From: Candidatus Brevifilum fermentans
GTDB taxonomy: Bacteria > Chloroflexota > Anaerolineae > Anaerolineales > Villigracilaceae
Length of the DNA stretch: 64,000 nucleotides
Assembly (NCBI GenBank): GCA_945877125.1
Contig: CAMCQT010000002.1
Location: 1-64,000 of the forward strand
Direction: 5' to 3'
The notes under the pieces were generated by a model. The model was not told the DNA's origin and did no database searches. It worked only from the letters and a program-made list of their open reading frames with translations. The translations under genes and the position numbers were made by a program. The number at the start of each line of letters is the position of its first letter. The first letter of the stretch is position 1. Below, one piece after another: positions 1 to 9,623 of this stretch.

Positions 1-13
1 TTGAACCACCAAC

Positions 14-86
14 CATCCACGAATAGCTCACGAATGCTCGAATTTGTGGGCCGACATTCGTTTATTCGTGGAAAATTCGTGGACGG
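14..86. repeat. Dispersed theme-word hairpin, ATTCGTG type
   Basis: The left arm has three spaced copies of CACGAAT-like words and the right arm has three ATTCGTG-like words, so the arms pair imperfectly. The layout matches other elements near 20.2, 24.5, 29.8, 38.9, 45.9, 48.6 and 59.0 kb, which use different words. No coding role is seen. Confidence 0.6.
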
Positions 87-205
87 TTTGACAAAACAGC
101 AAAATCAAGATCCTTGGCGGTGTCAGAAATTTTAGATTTGGAATTGCTGCGAGATAACAGATATTCTTGACTGGCTTTATTCATAAAAGTACAATCAGCA
201 ACTTA

Positions 206-235
206 TTGACAATTCCAGTTGGGGTTGCTTACATA
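206..235 (+). promoter_or_regulatory. Probable sigma70 promoter of the deacetylase gene
   Basis: TTGACA at 206-211 is followed after 18 bases by TACATA at 230-235. The predicted transcription start is about 10 bases before the ATG at 251, which suits a very short leader. Confidence 0.45.
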
Positions 236-250
236 AAAAAACTTGACACA

Positions 251-1015
251 ATGAAATACACACTTAAATTACTGACATTGCTATTAATTATTTTGGCTGG
301 CTGTACCAGTGCGCCTGCTCTTCCTGCGCCCACAGCCACAAAACAAAATATTCTGTTCAAGAATACTGTAGTGAGCCTGACCTTCGATGATGGTGACGCC
401 GATAATTATCTTGTCCGCTCCAGTCTTACAGAAAATAATCTGCGCGCCACGTTCTATATTGTGAGCGGATTTACCAATTCAAATGGCTATATGTCCGATG
501 AACAATTACGCGACCTGTATAATGACGGCAACGAGATCGGTGGGCATACACTGAGTCACACTAAACTTTTGGAAGTGCGTGGCGCAGAGCTTAAACGCGA
601 GATTTGCCAGGACCGCTCCAATTTGCTTGCGTATGGTTTTGAAGTGAATTCCTTCGCTTATCCTTTTGGATATTATGACGATGAAGCAAAGCAAGCTGTC
701 GTGGATTGCGGATATGGCAACGCCCGTGCTGTGTCTGGCGGTCCTGAGACATTTCAGCCCGCTGATGCGTATGGCTTGCGCGCCATGCCCTATATTGTCA
801 GCGACACACGTTTTCCCAAAATGACCCGCTATGTGACCGAAGTGGAAAACGATGGCGGCGGCTGGGTGATCTTTGTTTTTCACCATGTCTGCGATGGCTG
901 CGATCAGTACGCAATCAAGCCGGAAACATTTTTCAAGTTTGCAGAGTGGCTTGGCGAGCAGCAATCCAATGGACTTGTCGTAAAAACGGTTGGGCAAATG
1001 ATGGGCGGGAAGTAA
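251..1015 (+). CDS. Polysaccharide deacetylase family lipoprotein
   Basis: A predicted 254-residue NodB-fold carbohydrate esterase that would remove acetyl groups from a polysaccharide outside the membrane. I chose the ATG at 251 because it gives a lipoprotein signal peptide (hydrophobic stretch then LAGC, lipidated Cys18); upstream in-frame starts would bury it. The catalytic/metal motif TFDDGD lies at residues 44-49 and the second motif HTLSH at 99-103, supplying the usual Asp-His-His metal triad. A YPFG motif, typical of motif 3, follows near residue 140. It stands alone before glgC. The substrate (peptidoglycan, chitin-like or exopolysaccharide) cannot be read from the sequence. Confidence 0.85.
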   Translation: MKYTLKLLTLLLIILAGCTSAPALPAPTATKQNILFKNTVVSLTFDDGDADNYLVRSSLTENNLRATFYIVSGFTNSNGYMSDEQLRDLYNDGNEIGGHTLSHTKLLEVRGAELKREICQDRSNLLAYGFEVNSFAYPFGYYDDEAKQAVVDCGYGNARAVSGGPETFQPADAYGLRAMPYIVSDTRFPKMTRYVTEVENDGGGWVIFVFHHVCDGCDQYAIKPETFFKFAEWLGEQQSNGLVVKTVGQMMGGK

Positions 1016-1195
1016 TTTACTTCCATGTTCTAAATAAAAATCGGACAGTTTTCTTTTTCTTCCGTATCTAAAATAGCGGCACATGCGCCTGAAAATACGG
1101 TGTAACTCGGAAAATGTAAGGCAGTTTTATGTCATCTGGATTCAAAGCATTAACAAGTTATCAAAAAAACAGTAAAATATATATAGGAGACCATT

Positions 1196-2446
1196 ATGCC
1201 CTCGTTAAATGACATCCTGGCTGTAATTTTAGGTGGAGGGCGCGGAGCGCGCCTCTATCCGTTGACGCAAATGCGTTCCAAGCCTGCTGTACCTATTGCG
1301 GGTAAATATCGTCTCATAGATATTCCCATTAGTAATTGTATTAACTCCGGGATATATCGTATCGCAGTCCTTACGCAATTCAACTCAGTATCTTTGCATC
1401 GCCACATCACAAACACCTATGATTTTGATGCTTTCCATACCGGCTGGGTGCAGATCTGGGCTGCAGAGCAAACCATTGAAAGCGCAGACTGGTATCAGGG
1501 AACGGCTGATGCAGTACGCAAACAAGCGCTTGAGATACTATCCAGCGGAGCTAAAAATGTGCTCATCCTTGCGGGGGATCATCTTTATCGCATGGATTAC
1601 AAGGCAATGGCCGAATATCATTGGGCGAACAAAGCCGATGTTACGGTGGCTGTCCAGCCGGTTCCGAGAGACGAAGCCTCGCGGTTTGGTATCTTAAAAC
1701 GCGAGACAGATGGTCGAATCTCATCTTTTGTTGAAAAGCCAAAAGACGCTGAAACTCAAAATAAATTCATTAGCCGCGATGATGTCGATCGTCCGTTCCT
1801 CGGCTCAATGGGGATTTATATGTTTAAGACCAGAGTGCTGATGGAACTGCTCGCGAGTTTCCCAAGCTATCATGATTTTGGCAGCGACATCATCCCCCAG
1901 GCGATTAAGACTCATTCGGTATTCGGGTTTGATTTTGACGGCTACTGGCAGGATATCGGAACGATCCGCTCTTTCTACGAGACCAACCTGGCGCTTACTA
2001 CTCCAGAAACCCCGTTCAATTTTTACGATCCGAAACTGCCTATTTACACAGACAGGCGTTTTTTGCCCGGCTCAATTATTGAGGACAGTAAACTTTGCAA
2101 CGTGCTGGTCGCGGAAGGGAGTCGGATTCAGAAATCTGACATCTCACATTCGATCATTGGGATTCGCAGCCATGTCTCAACTGGAAGCACCATTAAAGAC
2201 AGCATCGTGATGGGCTCAGATTATTATGAACGCGGCGAGGAAGGTCTCCCCATTGGTATTGGCGCAAATTGTTATATTGAAGGCGCCATCCTTGATAAGA
2301 ACGTGCGTATGGGAGACAATGTCATCATCCGTCCGTTCCCGCGTAATACAGATATTGACAATGAAAAATGGTACGTGCGTGATGGAATTGTTGTCATTCC
2401 AAAAGACGCAGAAATTGAGTCAGGGACAAAAATCGCTCCTGAGTAA
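1196..2446 (+). CDS. glgC: Glucose-1-phosphate adenylyltransferase
   Basis: Makes ADP-glucose from glucose-1-phosphate and ATP, the committed step of bacterial glycogen synthesis. The 416-residue length is normal for GlgC. The nucleotidyltransferase signature GGGRGARLYPLT is at residues 13-24, followed by KPAVP and by AGDHLYRMDY near residue 125. An SFVEKPK motif follows in the sugar-phosphate region, and the C-terminal 120 residues resemble a left-handed beta-helix with a repeated isoleucine pattern. The start is supported by a TAGGAGA ribosome site about 7 bases upstream. No other glycogen gene is adjacent. Confidence 0.95.
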   Translation: MPSLNDILAVILGGGRGARLYPLTQMRSKPAVPIAGKYRLIDIPISNCINSGIYRIAVLTQFNSVSLHRHITNTYDFDAFHTGWVQIWAAEQTIESADWYQGTADAVRKQALEILSSGAKNVLILAGDHLYRMDYKAMAEYHWANKADVTVAVQPVPRDEASRFGILKRETDGRISSFVEKPKDAETQNKFISRDDVDRPFLGSMGIYMFKTRVLMELLASFPSYHDFGSDIIPQAIKTHSVFGFDFDGYWQDIGTIRSFYETNLALTTPETPFNFYDPKLPIYTDRRFLPGSIIEDSKLCNVLVAEGSRIQKSDISHSIIGIRSHVSTGSTIKDSIVMGSDYYERGEEGLPIGIGANCYIEGAILDKNVRMGDNVIIRPFPRNTDIDNEKWYVRDGIVVIPKDAEIESGTKIAPE

Positions 2447-2510
2447 CGCATAGTTCAAAATTGCCCTTCATATAGTTTTTGTATGGAAGGTTTTCATCGA
2501 AAGTTTTAAG

Positions 2511-2549
2511 CGAGGCCGCAAAGAGAAATTTTGAATCTTTGCGGCCTCG
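2511..2549. repeat. Perfect 14-bp inverted repeat after glgC
   Basis: The arms 2511-2524 and 2536-2549 are perfectly complementary with an 11-base loop, but no T-run follows on either strand, so an ordinary intrinsic terminator is doubtful. The rest of the gap 2447-2672 holds only a weaker hairpin near 2466-2491 and the promoter of the next gene. Confidence 0.6.
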
Positions 2550-2656
2550 CGTTGGATAATTAGCCGGCTGTTTGATGAGTTGGGCTATTTCCTTTGAACT
2601 GCAACCCACTTGCAATTACCAGATGGCGAGTGCGGCGTAAGTCAACATTAAAATTA

Positions 2657-2665
2657 TGCTATACT
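2657..2665 (+). promoter_or_regulatory. Extended -10 promoter giving a leaderless mRNA
   Basis: TGCTATACT is an extended -10 element whose last base is 7 bases before the ATG at 2673. Transcription would begin at or next to the start codon. No ribosome site is visible before that ATG. Confidence 0.55.
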
Positions 2666-2672
2666 CGCATAT

Positions 2673-2918
2673 ATGAAGTCACCGCGCGAATATTGGCCGC
2701 GCTGGGCAGAGACCTTGCGCCGTTATAAACTTCACGAACTTACTGCCATGCTCCTTGAAGCAGGAACCCCGCTTGCATTGCTTGGAGCGCAGGTGTTGTA
2801 TTTTAGCCGCGGATTGATCGCAAACGATCAACTAACGGCTTTGGCACTAACATTGGAAGAAGATAACGAAGCGCACGCATTCGCATCCTTCCTTGTTGAG
2901 GAGAGGGCGTCACCATGA
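2673..2918 (+). CDS. Small hypothetical protein heading the MutL/DUF6754 operon
   Basis: An 81-residue protein with no family I recognise. It starts with a basic, Trp-rich segment and continues with an amphipathic or weakly hydrophobic helix around residues 22-50 that could lie on a membrane, followed by an acidic tail. Its stop codon overlaps the start of the next gene by 4 bases, which implies translational coupling with the DUF6754 protein. A -10 element directly upstream makes it the likely first gene of the operon running to 10679. Coding status is supported by the overlap rather than by homology. Confidence 0.65.
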   Translation: MKSPREYWPRWAETLRRYKLHELTAMLLEAGTPLALLGAQVLYFSRGLIANDQLTALALTLEEDNEAHAFASFLVEERASP

Positions 2919-3652
2919 TCATCATCGAATTGATTATCCTCGCGGTTATCGCATTCCTTTTATTGGTGATCACACTTTGGAAGCGTAAATCCCCCGCGAA
3001 ACTACGTGAAATTCCTGCGCTTGCCCAGTTGTCTCGTATGTTGGGACTCAGCGTGGAAGATGGCACGAGCCTGCATATTTCACTGGGATCTGGAAATCTG
3101 CTGGATGTACGCGGCGGTTCTGCACTGGCTGGGCTTGCAATGTTACGTCACATTGCCGAGCGTACTTCCGTGAGCGATGAACCCCCAGTTGCATCTGCTG
3201 GCGATCCCGTGCTGGGCTTGCTTGCACAAGACACTTTACAGGCGGGGTATCAAACTGCGGGTGTCAAAGAACTCTATGCACACACTTCTGGCCGGGTGGC
3301 TGGGCTAAGCCCGTTTGGTTATGCCGCTGGCGCAATGAACATTCCTCAAGACGAGAACGTTTCTGTAAATATTATGATCGGCCATTTTGGCCCGGAAGTC
3401 TCATTACTTGCCGAAGCATCTGAACGCGGGAGTGTGACCAACCTTGGCGCAAGCGACAACCTTGCTGGTCAGGCAGTGCTTTTTGCAAACACACAAGAAT
3501 CACTGATCGGTGAAGAACTATTTTCAACAGGCGCTTACCTTGGCGCAGGCGCTTCACATCTTGCCAGCCTGACCGTGCAAGACATCTTACGCTGGTTGAT
3601 AATTCTCGCTTTATTGGGCGGCGCTGTCGCCAAGTTTATGGGGATCATCTAA
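2915..3652 (+). CDS. DUF6754-like membrane-anchored protein
   Basis: A 245-residue protein with one transmembrane helix at residues 1-22 and another near 228-244, leaving a soluble middle. The middle contains SVEDGTSLHISLGSGNLLD and several Gly/Ala-rich segments, the pattern I associate with DUF6754 proteins of Chloroflexota. The function of that family is unknown to me. Overlaps of 4 bases upstream and 1 base downstream place it firmly in a translationally coupled operon. The family assignment is from memory of sequence patterns and needs a profile search. Confidence 0.7.
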   Translation: MIIIELIILAVIAFLLLVITLWKRKSPAKLREIPALAQLSRMLGLSVEDGTSLHISLGSGNLLDVRGGSALAGLAMLRHIAERTSVSDEPPVASAGDPVLGLLAQDTLQAGYQTAGVKELYAHTSGRVAGLSPFGYAAGAMNIPQDENVSVNIMIGHFGPEVSLLAEASERGSVTNLGASDNLAGQAVLFANTQESLIGEELFSTGAYLGAGASHLASLTVQDILRWLIILALLGGAVAKFMGII

Positions 3653-4272
3653 TGCGAGTCATTACTGTTTTTATCGCAATTGTTTCAGGTCTCGCCGTTT
3701 TGGGCGGATATTTTTTGCAGGACTTCTTCCCTGTGCTAACCCAAGTGCAAACGCTTGTATTGAATTGGGCCATCATCCTCGCGGGTGTTGCAGCATTGGG
3801 CGGGATTCTTAATCTGATTTCGGTACATACTGGCAAAGTCCGCCACAGCGAAAAGGGGAGTATTTACAGCGCGCTTCTTGTCGTTAGTTTGGTTGTTACG
3901 TTTGCCCTCGGCATTATCCTGCGCCCCGAGCATAGCGCCATGAAAGTCGTCATGAGCGGCATAATCATTCCCACCGAAGCCGCGTTGATGGGAATCCTGA
4001 CCATCTCCCTGCTTTACGCGGCAATCCGTCTTCTGCGCCGCCGCGTGGATGTGATGAGTATTGTCTTTTTGCTGACAGCCGTTTTTATCCTTTTGGGTTC
4101 GGCAACCTTGCCTTTTGGCGATATTCCCTTGATCGGCACTTTTGCGCGCTGGGTCACTCAAGTCGGCGCGCTTGGCGGAATGCGTGGTATTTTGATCGGA
4201 GTTGCGCTTGGCGCACTTACCACTGGTCTGCGAGTATTATTTGGCGCAGATCGTCCTTATGGCGGTAGCTAA
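3652..4272 (+). CDS. Polytopic membrane protein of the MutL operon
   Basis: A 206-residue, strongly hydrophobic protein with about six predicted transmembrane helices separated by short loops; basic residues such as RLLRRR near residue 125 suggest a cytoplasmic loop. No enzymatic motif or recognisable family is visible. Its start codon shares one base with the previous stop and its stop overlaps the next start by one base, so it is made together with its neighbours. A role in a membrane complex with the flanking DUF6754 and zinc-ribbon proteins is inference only. Confidence 0.7.
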   Translation: MRVITVFIAIVSGLAVLGGYFLQDFFPVLTQVQTLVLNWAIILAGVAALGGILNLISVHTGKVRHSEKGSIYSALLVVSLVVTFALGIILRPEHSAMKVVMSGIIIPTEAALMGILTISLLYAAIRLLRRRVDVMSIVFLLTAVFILLGSATLPFGDIPLIGTFARWVTQVGALGGMRGILIGVALGALTTGLRVLFGADRPYGGS

Positions 4273-7136
4273 TGGCAAATGTCATTAAATGTCCTGTTTG
4301 CGGAGAAAACAACCTGTCAGATCAGGAATTCTGTCAGTATTGTCAAGCTCGCCTGCAACCGTTAACTGGAAACCTGAAAGGCGCAGACGCACCTCTCACC
4401 CCCGGCGAACTTCCTACAAAGAAAAGTACCGCCGACCTTGAAGCGGTCTTGCCGCAATGGCTAAGGGATGCGCGTAGTTCGGCGCGAGAGGCTTCTGACG
4501 AAGAAGCGATACAAGCCGCGCAAGCGCCACAAGTTCCACAAACGCCGCCCGCCTCTTTTGGGGCTGACCTGTTGGCTGGTTTGCATTCGCAGGGGCAGGC
4601 AGAAGACGACGAAGAAGAATATACGCCAGACTGGCTCACAGATATTACTGGCGAAAAACCGAAAACAAAAAAATCTCAAACCGAATCTTCTGAAGTGCGC
4701 TGGGTGGAATTAGGCGACAAGAAGGATTTTGCTCAACCTGAACCAGCTTCTGATACGCCGTCCTGGTTGACAGGGATAACCCCCCCAGCCGCACAACAGC
4801 CTGCCGAAGAAAAAAATGATTTGACTGACTGGTTCCGAGATACAAGCGATTCTCAGAAACCGATTTCATTCGATAGCTCGCCTTCCACGCCGCCTGCAGG
4901 TGAAATGCAGGACTGGTTACATTCGATGGGCGCAGATGAAGGCTCTTTCAATGATTCGGGTTCTACCGCTGATGAGCCGCTTACTTCCTCTGATACACCA
5001 GATTGGCTGCGCGCGATGGATGCGGAAAACGCCGCGAAGAACGCCGCTCCACCATTAAGTAGTTCGGGCGTACCGCCTGCTTCTTCCGATACCCCAGATT
5101 GGCTGCGTGCGATGACCGCTGAAAATGATGCGCCATCGCCATCTGCCGCTTCTTCTGATGCACCAGATTGGCTGCGCGCGATGGATGCGGAAAACGCCGC
5201 ACAGAACGCCACCCTGCCATTAAGTAGTTCGGGCATACCGCCTGCTTCTTCCGACACGCCAGATTGGCTGAATGCCATGACCGCAGAAAATGATGCGCCG
5301 TCTGCTGCTTCTGAGGATGCACCGGATTGGCTGCGCACGATGGATGCGCCAGAGAAATCTCAAAGCGCTGACTCTGTCAGTTTTTCAGAGACAGCCTCGG
5401 GTGAGTCTGATGCGCTTCCTTCATCCGCTGGTGATACGCCAGACTGGTTGAAAGGAATCGAATCAAACGCATCTTCATCTGATCAGGATTGGTTGAAGGG
5501 TCTTCAATCGGAAAAAAGTGAAGAGCCTGCGCAAGATTTGCCCTCGTGGTTATCTGCTACGCCGCCTCCTGCGCCCAAGCAAGAAGTGCCGCCCCCCGCA
5601 CCTGAACAAGATGCGGATGCGTTGGATATTCCAAGCTGGTTGAAAGCCGCCGCACCACAGTCGTCTATTTTTGACGAACCCGATGGCGAGCAGCAGGAGC
5701 CGGCTGGAGCTGCACCTTCTTCGGATACGAATGATTGGCTCAATGCCTTCAAGTCTGTTGAGCCTGAAACTCCTCAATCGGTTCCCGCGTTTTCGATGGA
5801 ACAGCCTCTTGATTCTGCGCCGCCTGCTTTTGTAGATGACGCCCAGTCCAGCGCCAACGGCGAGTCACTCTTTACTGAAATGCCCGATTGGCTTTCGATT
5901 GTTGATGATTCGGCTTCGCGAGAATCGATCCCTGCGCCGATCACAAATGTAGATGCCATTGCGCCCGGTGATTTGCCATCGTGGGTGCAAGCCATGCGTC
6001 CGGTGGATGCGGGTACTCCACAACCTGTTTCAACTTCATTGTCCGGCGATAGAGCCGTTGAGTCGCGTGGGGCGTTGGTTGGTTTGCAGGGTGTGCTTCC
6101 TGCGGTGCAGGGTTTTGCACCCACCAGCAAACCCAAAGCATATTCGATCAAGATGCAGGCAAGCGAAGAGCAACTGGCACACGCGGCTTTGTTGGAGCAA
6201 ATTCTTGAGGCAGAGACCGCGCCCGTTCCCATTGGTTCCTTCTCTGTGCTTCGAACTTCGCGCGGTTTGCGTTGGCTGCTGGCTTTCCTCTTTTTTGCAA
6301 TCTTGACCACTGTTTTATCAATGCAGACGCAGATATTCTCGATGCCTGTGGGGTTGCCGCTTGAGGTGTCTGATGCTTTGCAAGTGGTGCAGTCTATTCC
6401 AGAAGGCGCGCCTGTGCTGGTGGTTTTTGATTACGAACCTGCCCGCACAGGAGAGATCGAATCTGCCGCAGTGCCAATGTTTGACCAGATGATTTTGCTG
6501 CGTCATCCGCACCTGATTTTTATTTCCACGCACGAGACTGGGGCGATCCTCGTTGAGCGATTCATCTCTGGACCTTTGGCTGGGCACAACTACCAAAGCG
6601 GAGTCGAATACTTGAATTTGGGCTACCTGCCCGGCGGTCAGATGGGCGTCCGCGCGTTTGCTCAGGACCCGGTTGTGACTGCTCCGTATGCGCTTGCTCA
6701 AAGTTCAAACTTACTTAATTTTGCACTCACGCCCGCGTGGAACTTACCCCCATTGCAGGGTATGACTTCACTTTCGCAATTTGCGGCATTTATTATCGTC
6801 ACCGATAATGCCGAATCTGCCCGCGTATGGATTGAGCAAACAACAGCCGCCCCCAATCCAATCTCCGAAATTCCTTTTGTCGTAATTTCCAGCGCGCAAG
6901 CCGCGCCGGTGATTCAACCGTATTACGCCGCGCAGCAGATCAATGGTCTGGTGAGCGGTTTATATGGCGGCGCGTTGTTCGAACAGAATAATGCCGGACG
7001 CCCCGGCACTGCCCGTAATTATTGGGATGCCTACAGCATTGGCATGTTGCTTGCCATGGCTTTGATCTTGGGCGGCGGCTTATTGAATTTAGCTTTAGGT
7101 TTACGTGATCGCGCTGCGGCGAGGGAGGCAAAATAA
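4272..7136 (+). CDS. Zinc-ribbon protein with a DxPDWL motif array
   Basis: A 954-residue protein. Residues 8-25 form a zinc ribbon (CPVC and CQYC). Residues about 110-590 are acidic, Pro/Ser-rich and probably disordered, and carry about 16 copies of a short motif of the form D-T-P-D-W-L-x-x-M. DNA around 4980-5340 is nearly repetitive there. A transmembrane helix lies near residues 665-685 and another near 925-945, enclosing a globular part of about 240 residues that faces the opposite side. The motif array looks like a docking platform for a partner that binds the Trp-Leu motif. No catalytic site is seen. It is translationally coupled to its upstream neighbour. Confidence 0.8.
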   Translation: MANVIKCPVCGENNLSDQEFCQYCQARLQPLTGNLKGADAPLTPGELPTKKSTADLEAVLPQWLRDARSSAREASDEEAIQAAQAPQVPQTPPASFGADLLAGLHSQGQAEDDEEEYTPDWLTDITGEKPKTKKSQTESSEVRWVELGDKKDFAQPEPASDTPSWLTGITPPAAQQPAEEKNDLTDWFRDTSDSQKPISFDSSPSTPPAGEMQDWLHSMGADEGSFNDSGSTADEPLTSSDTPDWLRAMDAENAAKNAAPPLSSSGVPPASSDTPDWLRAMTAENDAPSPSAASSDAPDWLRAMDAENAAQNATLPLSSSGIPPASSDTPDWLNAMTAENDAPSAASEDAPDWLRTMDAPEKSQSADSVSFSETASGESDALPSSAGDTPDWLKGIESNASSSDQDWLKGLQSEKSEEPAQDLPSWLSATPPPAPKQEVPPPAPEQDADALDIPSWLKAAAPQSSIFDEPDGEQQEPAGAAPSSDTNDWLNAFKSVEPETPQSVPAFSMEQPLDSAPPAFVDDAQSSANGESLFTEMPDWLSIVDDSASRESIPAPITNVDAIAPGDLPSWVQAMRPVDAGTPQPVSTSLSGDRAVESRGALVGLQGVLPAVQGFAPTSKPKAYSIKMQASEEQLAHAALLEQILEAETAPVPIGSFSVLRTSRGLRWLLAFLFFAILTTVLSMQTQIFSMPVGLPLEVSDALQVVQSIPEGAPVLVVFDYEPARTGEIESAAVPMFDQMILLRHPHLIFISTHETGAILVERFISGPLAGHNYQSGVEYLNLGYLPGGQMGVRAFAQDPVVTAPYALAQSSNLLNFALTPAWNLPPLQGMTSLSQFAAFIIVTDNAESARVWIEQTTAAPNPISEIPFVVISSAQAAPVIQPYYAAQQINGLVSGLYGGALFEQNNAGRPGTARNYWDAYSIGMLLAMALILGGGLLNLALGLRDRAAAREAK

Positions 7137-7137
7137 T

Positions 7138-7854
7138 ATGGTAATCTCTCCCGATCAGATCAACCTGCTGACTGGTGTAATTGGTTTTCTATTCACCTTG
7201 CTCATCTTTAGTTATGTGCTTGGAGATAATCCGCTTTTTCGAGTTGCCGTATATATTTTTATCGGCGTTTCCTCAGGCTACATTGCCGCGGTTGCATGGT
7301 GGCAGGTGATTATGCCGCGCCTCGTTTATCCATTAATGTCTGCAATAGTCTCTGGCTCCATGATCGAAATGGGATTAATGGCAGTGCCCTTGCTCGGTGC
7401 GTTGTTGATCTTGATGAACGCATCTCCGCGCCTGATGGGCATGGGACGGGTTGCAATGGCATTTCTGGTCGGTGTGGGCGCTGCTGTGACCATTGCCGGC
7501 GCCCTAATTGGCACACTCATTCCGCAAATAATGGGCACGATCAATGCGTTTGATTTAAACGCCGCCACGACGCGCGGTATTGGCTTTGTTGAAGCAGTCT
7601 CCAACGGCGTAATCATCCTCGTTGGCACAGTCCTTACGCTTGCGTATTTTCACTTCGGCGCACGTCCAAAAGCGGATGGCTCGATGCATCGTTTGGGACT
7701 GATCGAAGTGTTGGCGTGGGGCGGGCGCGTCTTTATTGGCATTGCCTTGGGTGCGGTGTTCGCGGGTGTGTATGCCGCCGCATTGACTGCCTTGATCGAG
7801 CGCATCTCATCACTGATCAATTTCATCACTAGTTTGCTAGGGAATTTCCTGTAA
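7138..7854 (+). CDS. Polytopic membrane protein of the MutL operon
   Basis: A 238-residue hydrophobic protein with about six to seven membrane segments. I take the ATG at 7138, directly after the previous stop codon, rather than an earlier in-frame start that would overlap the preceding gene. No signature motif is recognisable. It lies between the PDWL-motif protein and the MutL-like ATPase and, with the 3652-4272 product, gives the operon two multi-spanning proteins. This suggests that the operon encodes a membrane assembly. Confidence 0.7.
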   Translation: MVISPDQINLLTGVIGFLFTLLIFSYVLGDNPLFRVAVYIFIGVSSGYIAAVAWWQVIMPRLVYPLMSAIVSGSMIEMGLMAVPLLGALLILMNASPRLMGMGRVAMAFLVGVGAAVTIAGALIGTLIPQIMGTINAFDLNAATTRGIGFVEAVSNGVIILVGTVLTLAYFHFGARPKADGSMHRLGLIEVLAWGGRVFIGIALGAVFAGVYAAALTALIERISSLINFITSLLGNFL

Positions 7855-7856
7855 TT

Positions 7857-9620
7857 ATGACTACATCCTTGGTTGATGGTAACTCCATTCTTGCTGTAGA
7901 TGTCGGCGCGGCAAATACGCGCGCGGTCATGTTCGATGTGGTTGAAGGCGAATATCGCTTTGTGGCTTCCGGCACTGCACCTTCCACCGCAGAAGCGCCC
8001 TTCAAAGATGTCAGCGAAGGCGTCCGCAATGCGATTGCGAACCTGCAAGCGGTTTTAGGGAAATCCCTGCTGGACGCTTCACGAGACCTCATTACGCCGA
8101 GTCAGCCCAACGGGTCGGGGGTCGATGCGCTGGTCGTCACCATCTCCGCAGGACCAACCATCAGGGCAGTCCTCGTCGGCTTGCTCAAAGATGTCTCGCT
8201 CGAAAGCGCCCGCCGATTGACCGAATCCACTTATGCGCGGATCGTTGAAACCATCGGATTAAATGACCGCCGCAAACCCGAACAGCAAATTGATGGCATT
8301 CTGCGCGCGCGCCCTGATTTGATCGTAATCACCGGCGGCACAGATGGCGGCGCGTCACGCTCGGTCAAAAAATTACTTGAGCCGATTGGACTCGCAAGTT
8401 TTATTTTGCCGGAAGAAAAAGTCCCTGCGGTCTTGTTCGCTGGCAACGAAAAAATTGCCGAAGAAATAAAAACCCTTGTCGGCTCGTTTGCATCTGCTCT
8501 GCACGTCAGCCCGAATGTGCGCCCCTCGCTCGAAACGGAAGACCTTGAACCCGCGCAGCGCGAACTGGCGCGCATGGTTGTTAACATCCGCAAACGCCAG
8601 ATCAAAGGCGTTGACCTGCTGGACATGTGGTCTGGCGGACATATATTGCCAACCGCGTACGCCACCGGCCGCATGGTGCGTTTTCTTGCGAAAGTGTACG
8701 GCGCAGAGAAGGGGATTTTGAGCGTTGACCTGGGCGCATCTGCCGCGGTGATCTCGGCGGGTTTCAAAAACAAATTTACGCTAAACGTATATCCGCAATT
8801 CGGCTCGGGCGAGAATTTGGTTGGCTTGCTCAACTACACAACACTCGAAGATATTTTGCGCTGGTCATCGCTCGATATTTCTGAAGGCGTTCTGCGCGAT
8901 TATCTGCATCAAAAATCATTGTATCCGTCCACCATCGCCGCCACAAAAGAAGACCTCGTGATGTCTCAGGCAGTTTCGAGACAGGCGCTTTATCTCGCGA
9001 TGCAATCAGCGCGCCGTGATTTTCCGCGCAAAGTTTCCAGCATCAAGCCGACTTTGACTCCGCTCTTTGATCCGATCCTCGCCGGCGGCGGCGCACTGAG
9101 CGACGCTTCGCGCCCCGGCCAAAGCCTGCTCCTGCTCCTCGACTCTCTCCAGCCTGTGGGAGTCACCACCGTCATCCTTGACCAAAATAATTTACTGCCC
9201 TTGTTGGGCGCGACTGCTGCACAAAACAGCATCCTGCCTGTGCAGGTGATCGATTCTGGCGCATTTCTAAGCGTGGGCACGGTAGTTGTGCCAGTTGTCT
9301 CGGCAAATTACGGCACGCCCATTCTACGGGCTGCGTTGACCTATGAAAACGGCGCCGAAGCGCGCGTGGACTTGAAATATGGCAGCATTGAAACCCTGCC
9401 CTTATCCAGTGGCGAAACCGGCAAATTGACTGTCCAATTAATGCACGGTGCCGACATTGGATTTGGCCCCGGGCGCGTTCCAAAAGACGGAATTTCAGTC
9501 AGCGGCGGTGCGCTAGGCGTAGTGTTTGACGGGCGCGGACGTCCGCTCAATTTGCCAACTGATGCTGTACGTCGGCGCGAACTTATCAAAAAGTGGACCT
9601 GGACCCTCGGAGGCGAGTAG
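7857..9620 (+). CDS. MutL/GlmL-like ASKHA-fold ATPase
   Basis: A 587-residue member of the family annotated as glutamate mutase L or MutL. The N-terminus has an actin-like phosphate-1 motif, AVDVGAANTRAVMFD, at about residues 14-28. A second ASKHA-like motif, SVDLGASAAV, lies near residue 288, and a nucleotide-binding LAGGGAL segment is near residue 405. Known relatives sit beside coenzyme-B12 mutases, but no mutase gene is present here. Its neighbours are membrane proteins, so a role as an ATP-driven component of a membrane complex is inferred. It starts 2 bases after the upstream stop. Confidence 0.8.
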   Translation: MTTSLVDGNSILAVDVGAANTRAVMFDVVEGEYRFVASGTAPSTAEAPFKDVSEGVRNAIANLQAVLGKSLLDASRDLITPSQPNGSGVDALVVTISAGPTIRAVLVGLLKDVSLESARRLTESTYARIVETIGLNDRRKPEQQIDGILRARPDLIVITGGTDGGASRSVKKLLEPIGLASFILPEEKVPAVLFAGNEKIAEEIKTLVGSFASALHVSPNVRPSLETEDLEPAQRELARMVVNIRKRQIKGVDLLDMWSGGHILPTAYATGRMVRFLAKVYGAEKGILSVDLGASAAVISAGFKNKFTLNVYPQFGSGENLVGLLNYTTLEDILRWSSLDISEGVLRDYLHQKSLYPSTIAATKEDLVMSQAVSRQALYLAMQSARRDFPRKVSSIKPTLTPLFDPILAGGGALSDASRPGQSLLLLLDSLQPVGVTTVILDQNNLLPLLGATAAQNSILPVQVIDSGAFLSVGTVVVPVVSANYGTPILRAALTYENGAEARVDLKYGSIETLPLSSGETGKLTVQLMHGADIGFGPGRVPKDGISVSGGALGVVFDGRGRPLNLPTDAVRRRELIKKWTWTLGGE

Positions 9621-9623
9621 ATT

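Noticed and set aside
506-1084. 192-codon ORF antisense to the deacetylase gene
   Set aside because: It lies opposite a gene with clear deacetylase motifs and has no recognisable domain or ribosome site.
7857-9620. Glutamate mutase activity for the MutL-like gene
   Set aside because: No mutase E/S subunits or other B12 genes are nearby, and the cobalamin adenosyltransferase is 50 kb away. Only the ASKHA family label is supported.
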